In this document: in pieces, positions 56,852-64,000 of the stretch
Numbering within the stretch: the stretch's first letter is position 1
Layout of the letters: each line of letters opens with the position of its first letter
Assembly: GCA_021324615.1 (NCBI GenBank)
Contig: JAJPIT010000016.1
Coordinates: forward strand, 1 to 64,000
DNA from: Terriglobia bacterium
GTDB lineage: Bacteria > Acidobacteriota > Terriglobia > Bryobacterales > Bryobacteraceae
Reading direction: 5' to 3'
Length of the DNA stretch: 64,000 bases
Made by a program: the position numbers and the translations under genes
The notes under the pieces: generated by a model
What the model saw: only the letters and a program-made list of their open reading frames with translations
The model's database searches: none
Told to the model about the DNA's origin: nothing

Positions 56852-58420
56852 TCAGTCCGTTCCCGCGGCCCGCTGCCTCACCACGGCGGGCGGCAGCGTA
56901 AAGCAGAACTTCGATCCCTTGCCGAACGTCGACTCCACCCAGATCCGCCCGCCGTAGCGTTCCACGATTCGCTGGCAGATCGCCAGGCCGATCCCGGTTC
57001 CGGGATAAGTGTGGCCGTGCAGCCGCTTGAAGATTCCGAAAACCTGCTGCGAATATTCCGGGCGGATGCCGATGCCGTTATCTTCGACGGAAAACAGCCA
57101 GTCCGACTCGCGCTGCCGCGCGGTGATGCGAATCCGCGGAGGCTCCTTGCTGCGGTATTTGATCGCGTTTCCGATCAGATTCTGAAAAAGCTGGACCATC
57201 CGGATCTCGTCGGCCTCCACCACCGGCAGTTCCTCCCAGCTCACCTCCGCCTGATTCTCTTCAATCGACGCGCGCAGATTCAGCAGGACCTTTTCGAGCA
57301 CGGCCGCGCAGCTCACCGGCGCCGCCGGCCCCGCCGCCGATCCGGCCTGGGAATACGCCAGCAGATCCTTGAGCAGCATCTCCATGCGATGCGCTCCGTT
57401 AATCACAAAGCGGATGTAGCGGTCCGCCTCCGGGTCGAGCTTGCCGGCGTACTGCCGCTCGAGCATCTCGCTGTAGAGCGCGATCATGCGCAGCGGCTCC
57501 TGCAAGTCGTGGCTGGCGGCGTAGGCGAACTGATTCAGGTCTTCGTTCGATTGCATCAAGGCCTGGTTCACCTGCAACAGCTCGCGCGTGCGCTCGGCCA
57601 CCCGCTGCTCCAGCCGCGCGTTCAATTCCCGGATCTCTTCGTCGCGCTTCACGCGTTCGGTCACGTCGCGGATCGCCGAGGTGATCAGCAATCCTTCTTC
57701 GGTTTGCAGCGGGCTTACCGTCATCTCCGCCGGGAAAAAAGTGCCGTCCTTGCGCCGCGCCTTCACCTGCTGATGCACTCCCGGCGAGGAGAGATCCCGG
57801 TCCGGCACCAGCAGCTCGATCCCGCGTCCGATCACTTCCTCGCGGCGGAACCCGAACATCGCCTCCACCTGCGAGTTCACCAGGCTGATCTCGCCGTCCG
57901 CCGTGCTGATGATCATCGCGTCCGGCGCCGCTTCCAGCAGCGAGCGGAACTTCTGCTCCGTCTTTTTGAGCGCTTCCGTCTGCCTCCGCAGCAGCGCGTT
58001 GTTGCGGCTCAGGTCGACGAATACCGAAACCTTGGACCGCAAAATCTCCGGCACGATGGGCTTGAACAGAAAATCCACCGCGCCCATGTCGTAACCGCGA
58101 AACAGATGCTCGTCGCTTTTATAAGCAGTGAGAAACAGGATGGGCGTGTGGCGCGACCGCCGCCGCGCGCGGATCAGCTCCGCCGTCTGGAAGCCGTCCA
58201 ACTCCGGCATCTTCACGTCCAGAAGAATCGCGGCGAAATCGTCCTCCAGCAGCCGCCGCAGCGCTTCCGTGCCCGAGCGCGCCAGCACCAGCTCCTGCCC
58301 CAGGCTTTCCAGCGCGGCTTCGAGCGAAACCAGGTTCTCCGGCGAGTCGTCCACCAGCAGGATTTTGACCCGGTCGTGCGCGCAATCGGCCACTGTGGCG
58401 CTACCGAATGCTGTCGTCAT
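56852..58420 (-). CDS. Response-regulator/PAS hybrid histidine kinase
   Basis: This 522-residue cytoplasmic kinase has an N-terminal receiver domain (15-135: KILLVDDSPENLVSLEAAL, LLDVKMPELDGF, LTAYKSDEHL), a PAS domain (150-265: LEAAPDAMIISTADGEISLV), a coiled coil and a HisKA-type domain with the phospho-His in YAASHDLQEPLRM. The HATPase has VEDNGIGIRP and YPGTGIGLAIC. Such REC-first kinases relay a signal from another kinase to a response regulator. The start is the ATG at 58420, because a strong promoter lies between it and the upstream ATG. Confidence 0.9.
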   Translation of the reverse strand: MTTAFGSATVADCAHDRVKILLVDDSPENLVSLEAALESLGQELVLARSGTEALRRLLEDDFAAILLDVKMPELDGFQTAELIRARRRSRHTPILFLTAYKSDEHLFRGYDMGAVDFLFKPIVPEILRSKVSVFVDLSRNNALLRRQTEALKKTEQKFRSLLEAAPDAMIISTADGEISLVNSQVEAMFGFRREEVIGRGIELLVPDRDLSSPGVHQQVKARRKDGTFFPAEMTVSPLQTEEGLLITSAIRDVTERVKRDEEIRELNARLEQRVAERTRELLQVNQALMQSNEDLNQFAYAASHDLQEPLRMIALYSEMLERQYAGKLDPEADRYIRFVINGAHRMEMLLKDLLAYSQAGSAAGPAAPVSCAAVLEKVLLNLRASIEENQAEVSWEELPVVEADEIRMVQLFQNLIGNAIKYRSKEPPRIRITARQRESDWLFSVEDNGIGIRPEYSQQVFGIFKRLHGHTYPGTGIGLAICQRIVERYGGRIWVESTFGKGSKFCFTLPPAVVRQRAAGTD

Positions 58421-58467
58421 CGTAACCACCCGCGCTGGCTCACCACTCCAGATTTCGCTGTACTGGG

Positions 58468-58496
58468 AGTATAGCCAACGCCCCTCCATGAGTCAA
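58468..58496 (-). promoter_or_regulatory. Promoter of the 56852-58420 kinase
   Basis: TTGACT and TATACT on the minus strand are separated by exactly 17 bp. The start would be near 58461, giving a leader of about 40 nt with GGGTGG before the ATG at 58420. It rules out the ATG at 58489 as translation start. Confidence 0.75.
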
Positions 58497-58524
58497 TTGC
58501 CGGAACCAGTTCAAGCGGGATCAT

Positions 58525-61500
58525 TCAGAGATCGGTGGCCGCCATCTGCGCGGTTTCCGGATCGCGCGCCATCCACACCCGCAGCACGGAAAAAAGCTGC
58601 TCCAGATCCACCGGCTTGGTGATGTAATCGTTGGCTCCCGCTTCCATGCACTTGGCGCGGTCGCCCTTCATCGCCTTGGCCGTCAGCGCGATGATGGGAA
58701 GCGACCGGAACCGGGGCTCCTGGCGGATGGCGCGCATGGTTTCGTAGCCGTCCATTTCCGGCATCATGATGTCTATCAGAACCAGATCGACCGCCGGCGT
58801 GCGCTTCAGCAGCTCGATGCCGGCGCGCCCGTTCTCGGCGTGGATGACTTTCAAATGATGATCCTCCAGCAGGCTGGTCAGCGCGAAGATGTTGCGCACA
58901 TCGTCGTCCACCACCAGCACCGTCTTGCCCGCCAGCTCCGGATCGTTCTCGCGCAGCAGATCCAGCGTCCGGCGTTGATCGGGGCGTAGCTGCGCTTCGT
59001 CGCGGTGCAGCAGCAGAACCGATTCATCCAGCAGCCGCTCCAACGAGGTCGCCACCCGGACCACGCCATTGCGCGTCAGTCGGGCCAGCTCCATCTCCTC
59101 GCCTTTCCAGCAGGCCCGGTCCGCCAGCAGGATCGCCGGCGGCGGGTTCGGCCCGTCGAGGATGTTCTCCTGAATCTCCGCCAGCAGTTGCAGCGGCGCG
59201 ATATCTTCCAGGTCCGCGTGAATCGCAATGCCATCCAGAAACTGCTGCCGCGCCACCGCCAGGGCTTCGCCGCCGGTGGCCGCGCCGGAAATCTCCAGGT
59301 CCGGACCACCCAGCATGTTGGCCATCGCCGCCCGCTGCTCCGGATCGGCGCACACCACCAGCATCTTCTTCACCCGCTTCCGCGTGGATTGCTCGATGCG
59401 CGTGAACGCCTCGGCCAGGGAGTCGTTGGCGGCCGCTTTCTCCAGATAGGTCATCGCGCCCAGCGCCAGCCCGCGCCGCCGGTTTTCATCGCCGGAAATG
59501 ATGTGAACGGGAATGTGCCGGGTCGCCGGATCGTGCTTGAGGCGGTCCAAAATGGTCCAGCCCACCATGTCCGGAAGCGAGATATCCAGGGTGATCGCCC
59601 CTGGCTTGAACTCGCGCGCCAGCGGAATCGCGCTCGATCCGCGCAGAGCCACCAGCGCCTTCAATCCGCGCTCATGCGCCAGATCGACCAGAATGCGCGC
59701 GAACGTCACGTCGTCTTCGATCACCAGCAGCACCGGATCACCTGGCTCGATCCGGTTGCGGTCGTCGTCGAGCACCAGATCTTCCGCCAGCTCGTCGTCG
59801 TTCAAGGGCGCCGAAGGCAGGATGAGATCCACGGCTTGTTGCGTTCCGTTGGAAGGCGCCGCGCTCTGCTCGAGCAGGGCCGGCGCCGCGCCCAGCGCCT
59901 CGTTTTTGGGCAGTTGCGGCTGCGAGACATACATCTGCGGCAGATACAGCGTGAAGGTGCTGCCCGCGCCCGGCGCGCTTTGCAGGCGGATCTCGCCGCC
60001 CAGCAGCCGGGCCAGCTCGCGGCTGATCGACAGTCCCAACCCCGTGCCGCCGTACTTGCGGCTGGTGGTCCCGTCGGCCTGCTGGAAGGCCTCGAAGATG
60101 ATCTTCTGTTTGTCCGGCGGAATGCCGATGCCGGTGTCGGTCACCGAAAACGCGATCACGCTCTTGGCCCGCGAAAGAATGGAGTGGCTCGGCGTCCACC
60201 CGCCGGCCGCGCGGCCGATCCGCAGCCGCACGCTGCCATGCTCGGTGAACTTCAGCGCGTTCGACAGCAGATTCTTCAAAACCTGTTGCAGCCGTTTCGC
60301 GTCGGTATGCATCACCTCCGCGGACAATTCGCCGTCCAGCTCGATGCTGAACTCCAGGCCCTTGCCGTCGGCCACGTGGCGGAACGTCTTCGAGCAGTAG
60401 TCCTGAAGCTCGGTCAAGCGGACCCCGCCGATTTCCACGTCCATCTTGCCCGATTCGATCTTGCTCAAGTCCAGAATGTCGTTGATCAGCGCCAGCAGAT
60501 CCGAGCCGGAGGTGTGAATCGTTTCGGCAAACTTCACCTGTTTCGGAGTCAGGTTCCCTTCCGAATTTTCCGACAGCATGCGCGCCAGAATCAGCAGGTT
60601 GTTGAGCGGCGTCCGCAGCTCATGGCTCATGTTGGCCAGAAACTCGCTCTTGTACTTGGAGGTGAGCGAAAGCTGTTCGGCCTTTTCTTCCAGCGCCTTC
60701 TTGGCCTGCTCCACCTCCTGGTTCTTGGCCTCCACTTCCGTCTTCTGCTCGGCTAAAAGGTGCGCTTTTTCCTGCAACTCTTCGTTCGTTTTCTGAAGCT
60801 GGAGCTGCTGGCTTTGCAGCTCCTCGGCGAGCGCCTGGCTTTGCTTCAGCAACTGCTCGGTCCGCATGGTCGCCGCGATGGTATTGAGCACGATGCCGAT
60901 CGATTGCGTGAGCTGATCGAGGAACGCCAGGTGGACGTCGCTGAACTTGCCGAACGAGGACAGCTCCAGCACCGCCTTGACGTCTCCTTCAAACAGCACC
61001 GGCAGAACCACGATGCTCAGCGGCACACTGGAGCCCACGCTGGAGCGGATGCGGATGTGGCCGCCGGGAGCGTCGGTGATGAGGATGCGGCGGCGGTCCT
61101 TGGCGCACTGGCCGATCAGACCCTCGCCCATCAGGAATTCCCGCCGCAGTTCGCTGTCCAGCTCGCTGGTGGCGTATCCCGCCAGCAGCTTGAGCACGGT
61201 CTGGCCGTTCTGTGACTCGGCGATATAAAAGGTCCCGTGCTGCGCGCCGATCAGCGGCGTCAGCTCGCTCAGCAGCAGCTCGGAGACGGTCAATAGATCG
61301 CGCTGGCCCTGCATCATGCCGGTGAACTTGGCGATGTTGGTCTTCAGCCAGTCCTGTTCGTTGTTCTTGCGTGTCGTTTCGGCGAGATTGAGGATCATCT
61401 CGTTGATGTTGTCCTTGAGCGCCGCCATCTCGCCCTGCGCTTCGAGCGCGATCGATTGCGTCAGGTCGCCCTTGGTCACCGCGGTCGCCACGTCGGCGAT

Positions 61501-64000
61501 CGCCCGCACCTGCGTCGTCAGATTCTGCGCGAGCTGGTTCACGTTGTCCGTCAAATCGCGCCAGATGCCGGCGGCGCCCGGAACGCGAGCCTGCCCGCCC
61601 AGTTTTCCTTCAATGCCCACCTCGCGCGCCACCGTCGTCACCTGATCGGCGAACGTCGCCAGCGTGTCGATCATGCCGTTGATGGTATCGGCCAGCTCGG
61701 CGATCTCGCCCTTGGTTTCCAGCACCAGCTTGCGCTTCAGATCGCCGTTGGCGACCGCCGTCACCACCTTGGCGATGCCGCGCACCTGCGTGGTCAGATT
61801 CGCCGCCATGAAGTTGACGTTGTCGGTCAGGTCCTTGCAGATTCCCGCCACGCCCTTCACTTCCGCCTGCCCGCCCAGCTTGCCGTCGGTGCCCACCTCG
61901 CGCGCCACCCGTGTCACCTCGCTGGCGAAGGAGTTGAGCTGATCCACCATGGTGTTGACCGTGTTCTTCAGCTCCAGAATCTCGCCGCGAACATCCACCG
62001 TGATCTTCCGCGACAAATTCCCGTTGGCCACGGCCGTCGTTACTTCCGCGATGTTCCGCACCTGGGCCGTCAGGTTGCGCGCCATGGAGTTCACCGAATC
62101 GGTCAGATCCTTCCACGTTCCCGCCACGCCCTTCACTTCCGCCTGCCCGCCCAGTTTGCCTTCGGTTTCGATTTCGCGCGCCACCCGCGTCACTTCCGAT
62201 ACGAAGGAGCTCAACTGATCCACCATGGTGTTGATGGTGTTCTTCAGCTCCAGAATTTCCCCCCGCACGTCCACCGTGATCTTGCGCGACAGATCGCCGT
62301 TGGCCACCGCGGTGGTCACTTCCGCGATGTTGCGGACCTGAGCCGTCAGGTTACCCGCCATGGAGTTGACCGAATCGGTCAGATCCTTCCAGATGCCGGC
62401 GACGCCTTTCACCACCGCCTGCCCGCCCAGCTTGCCTTCGGTGCCCACCTCGCGCGCCACGCGCGTCACCTCGCTGGCGAACGAGCTCAACTGATCCACC
62501 ATGGTGTTGATGGTGTTCTTCAGCTCCAGAATCTCGCCGCGCGCATCCACCGTGATCTTGGTGGTCAGATCGCCGCGGGCCACCGCCGTGGTCACGCCGG
62601 CGATGTTGCGAACCTGGTTGGTCAGATTCGACGCCATGGAGTTGACCGAATCGGTCAGATCCTTCCACGTTCCCGCCACGCCGCGGACATCCGCCTGCCC
62701 GCCCAGCTTGCCTTCGGTGCCCACCTCGCGCGCCACCCGCGTCACCTCGCTGGCGAAGGCGTTGAGCTGATCCACCATCGTATTAATGGTGTTCTTCAGC
62801 TCCAGAATCTCGCCGCGCGCATCCACCGTGATCTTGGTGGTCAGATCGCCGTTGGCCACCGCGGTGGTCACCTCCGCGATATTCCGCACCTGCGCCGTCA
62901 GGTTGCCCGCCATGGAGTTCACCGAATCGGTCAGATCCTTCCACACCCCGCCCACGCCGCGCACCTGCGCCTGCCCGCCCAGCTTGCCGTCGGTGCCCAC
63001 CTCGCGCGCCACCCGCGTCACTTCGCTGGCGAAGGAGTTGAGCTGATCCACCATGGTGTTGATGGTGTTCTTCAACTCCAGAATTTCCCCCCGCACGTCC
63101 ACCGTGATCTTGCGCGACAGATCGCCGTTGGCCACCGCGGTGGTCACCTCCGCGATATTCCGCACCTGCGCCGTCAGGTTACCCGCCATGGAGTTGACCG
63201 AATCGGTCAGATCCTTCCACACCCCGCCGACGCCTTTCACCTGCGCCTGCCCGCCCAGCTTGCCTTCCGTGCCCACCTCGCGCGCCACGCGCGTTACTTC
63301 ACTGGCAAACGAGCTCAACTGATCCACCATGGTGTTGATGGTGTTCTTCAACTCCAGAATTTCCCCGCGCGCGTCGACGGTAATCTTGGTGGAAAGATCG
63401 CCCTTGGCCACCGCCGTGGTTACGCCCGCGATGTTGCGCACCTGGTTGGTCAGATTGCCGGCCATGGAGTTGAACGATTCCGTCAGATCCCGCCAGACGC
63501 CGGCCACGCCTTCCACCTTCGCCTGCCCGCCGAGTTTTCCCTCGGTTCCCACCTCGCGCGCCACCCGAGTCACTTCGCTGGCGAATGAGTTGAGCTGCTC
63601 CACCATGGTGTTGATGGTGTTCTTCAGCTCCAGAATTTCCCCGCGGACAATGACCGTGATCTTCCGCGAAAGGTCTCCTTTGGCGACCGCCGTCGTCACC
63701 TCCGCGATGTTCCGTACCTGGGCCGTCAGGTTGCCCGCCATGGAGTTGACCGAATCGGTCAGATCCTTCCACGTTCCCGCCACGCCCGGCACATCCGCCT
63801 CGCCGCCCAGCAACCCCTCGGTGCCCACTTCGCGCGCCACGCGCGTCACCTCGGCGGCGAACGAGCTCAACTGATCCACCATGGTGTTGATCGTGTTCTT
63901 AAGCTGAAGAATTTCCCCGCGCGCATCCACGGTGATCCGCGTCGAAAGATCGCCTTTTGCCACCGCGGTGGTCACCTCCGCGATATTCCGCACCTGCGCC
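58525..64000 (-). CDS. Giant hybrid histidine kinase with a tandem HAMP array (5' end beyond the window)
   Basis: At least 1824 residues are in the window. Going from the window edge: nine nearly identical 92-residue HAMP-type repeats, a tenth diverged half repeat, a GAF domain ([20 protein letters not shown] to about 200 residues later), a coiled coil, a HisKA/HATPase pair ([42 protein letters not shown]) and two clear receiver domains ([28 protein letters not shown] then [13 protein letters not shown]) with a degenerate receiver between them. The architecture is that of fungal group III (Nik1-type) kinases and related bacterial proteins. The gene reads in frame past 64000. Confidence 0.92.
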   Translation of the reverse strand, partial: AQVRNIAEVTTAVAKGDLSTRITVDARGEILQLKNTINTMVDQLSSFAAEVTRVAREVGTEGLLGGEADVPGVAGTWKDLTDSVNSMAGNLTAQVRNIAEVTTAVAKGDLSRKITVIVRGEILELKNTINTMVEQLNSFASEVTRVAREVGTEGKLGGQAKVEGVAGVWRDLTESFNSMAGNLTNQVRNIAGVTTAVAKGDLSTKITVDARGEILELKNTINTMVDQLSSFASEVTRVAREVGTEGKLGGQAQVKGVGGVWKDLTDSVNSMAGNLTAQVRNIAEVTTAVANGDLSRKITVDVRGEILELKNTINTMVDQLNSFASEVTRVAREVGTDGKLGGQAQVRGVGGVWKDLTDSVNSMAGNLTAQVRNIAEVTTAVANGDLTTKITVDARGEILELKNTINTMVDQLNAFASEVTRVAREVGTEGKLGGQADVRGVAGTWKDLTDSVNSMASNLTNQVRNIAGVTTAVARGDLTTKITVDARGEILELKNTINTMVDQLSSFASEVTRVAREVGTEGKLGGQAVVKGVAGIWKDLTDSVNSMAGNLTAQVRNIAEVTTAVANGDLSRKITVDVRGEILELKNTINTMVDQLSSFVSEVTRVAREIETEGKLGGQAEVKGVAGTWKDLTDSVNSMARNLTAQVRNIAEVTTAVANGNLSRKITVDVRGEILELKNTVNTMVDQLNSFASEVTRVAREVGTDGKLGGQAEVKGVAGICKDLTDNVNFMAANLTTQVRGIAKVVTAVANGDLKRKLVLETKGEIAELADTINGMIDTLATFADQVTTVAREVGIEGKLGGQARVPGAAGIWRDLTDNVNQLAQNLTTQVRAIADVATAVTKGDLTQSIALEAQGEMAALKDNINEMILNLAETTRKNNEQDWLKTNIAKFTGMMQGQRDLLTVSELLLSELTPLIGAQHGTFYIAESQNGQTVLKLLAGYATSELDSELRREFLMGEGLIGQCAKDRRRILITDAPGGHIRIRSSVGSSVPLSIVVLPVLFEGDVKAVLELSSFGKFSDVHLAFLDQLTQSIGIVLNTIAATMRTEQLLKQSQALAEELQSQQLQLQKTNEELQEKAHLLAEQKTEVEAKNQEVEQAKKALEEKAEQLSLTSKYKSEFLANMSHELRTPLNNLLILARMLSENSEGNLTPKQVKFAETIHTSGSDLLALINDILDLSKIESGKMDVEIGGVRLTELQDYCSKTFRHVADGKGLEFSIELDGELSAEVMHTDAKRLQQVLKNLLSNALKFTEHGSVRLRIGRAAGGWTPSHSILSRAKSVIAFSVTDTGIGIPPDKQKIIFEAFQQADGTTSRKYGGTGLGLSISRELARLLGGEIRLQSAPGAGSTFTLYLPQMYVSQPQLPKNEALGAAPALLEQSAAPSNGTQQAVDLILPSAPLNDDELAEDLVLDDDRNRIEPGDPVLLVIEDDVTFARILVDLAHERGLKALVALRGSSAIPLAREFKPGAITLDISLPDMVGWTILDRLKHDPATRHIPVHIISGDENRRRGLALGAMTYLEKAAANDSLAEAFTRIEQSTRKRVKKMLVVCADPEQRAAMANMLGGPDLEISGAATGGEALAVARQQFLDGIAIHADLEDIAPLQLLAEIQENILDGPNPPPAILLADRACWKGEEMELARLTRNGVVRVATSLERLLDESVLLLHRDEAQLRPDQRRTLDLLRENDPELAGKTVLVVDDDVRNIFALTSLLEDHHLKVIHAENGRAGIELLKRTPAVDLVLIDIMMPEMDGYETMRAIRQEPRFRSLPIIALTAKAMKGDRAKCMEAGANDYITKPVDLEQLFSVLRVWMARDPETAQMAATDL
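61510..63993 (-). repeat. Nine tandem 276-bp HAMP repeats
   Basis: Nine successive units of 92 codons are complete in the window, all on the theme [20 protein letters not shown] ... [20 protein letters not shown] ... VARE ... [16 protein letters not shown]. Units 1-8 are nearly the same; unit 9 diverges ([20 protein letters not shown]) and a tenth half-unit follows at 61380-61509. Differences are mostly at alternating positions (TT/SR/ST at residues 17-19). More units may precede position 64000. Confidence 0.95.

Noticed and set aside
61510-63993. Regular repeats that might be a CRISPR or satellite array
   Set aside because: Unit length is exactly 92 codons, the reading frame is kept throughout, and the protein is a HAMP array; there are no spacers.

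Overview
The window is a gene-dense, high-GC bacterial chromosome segment with no phage, insertion sequence, tRNA or rRNA gene that I can recognise. It most resembles an acidobacterium of the Solibacter/Bryobacter type. The signs are two copies of the secreted VWFA protein family typical of Acidobacteria, a PEGA-repeat protein, a TonB-dependent receptor with an N-terminal carboxypeptidase-like domain, many secreted peptidases, and several short conserved proteins I associate with that phylum. This placement is an inference from gene families, not from a marker alignment.

Layout. 1-2131 (-): ftsY-ribD-ribE(partial). 2172-6249: a Gly-rich secreted protein, hslR with a broken cupin remnant behind it, a FecR-like secreted protein, a VWFA protein and DUF507. 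6284-13591: M28 peptidase, DUF711, a small membrane protein, divergent adenosine deaminase and glgB, and a frameshifted GH88 hydrolase. 13676-18561: CDGSH protein, second VWFA protein, then a tight deoC-rsbU-lysA operon (-). 18676-27838: S9 peptidase, acyl-CoA synthetase, two GT4 glycosyltransferases and the PEGA protein. 27875-32427: ECF sigma factor with a TonB-like membrane partner, subtilase, small DNA/RNA-binding-like protein. 32480-38550 (-): lysine operon (M20/dapE-like)-asd-lysC-dapB-dapA-dapD preceded by a lysine riboswitch. 38575-44129: BrkB protein, small membrane protein, TonB-dependent receptor divergent from a second ECF sigma/anti-sigma pair. 44148-46893: PerR-like regulator with its own operator and katG. 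47408-48893: gcvT-gcvH. 49829-52966: two tandem Tat-type amidases, the first lacking both catalytic serines. 52956-56657 (-): APC permease and an acyl-CoA/terpenoid-type module (enoyl-CoA hydratase, split AtuA). 56852-64000 (-): two hybrid histidine kinases, the second with at least nine near-identical 92-residue HAMP repeats and running off the window edge.

How the genes work together. The dap operon makes lysine/meso-DAP from aspartate by the succinylase route; lysA, the last step, lies elsewhere in the window. The riboswitch should shut the operon when lysine is plentiful. The PerR-like regulator and katG form an oxidative-stress unit. Two sigma/anti-sigma pairs and two kinases suggest heavy envelope and environmental sensing.

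A recurring feature is a -10-like hexamer only 5-9 nt upstream of a start codon that has no Shine-Dalgarno sequence, suggesting many leaderless mRNAs. Several starts are TTG or GTG. No stretch of more than about 260 bases lacks a gene; the longest, 38317-38574, holds the riboswitch. Most other long reading frames are high-GC shadows and are omitted.
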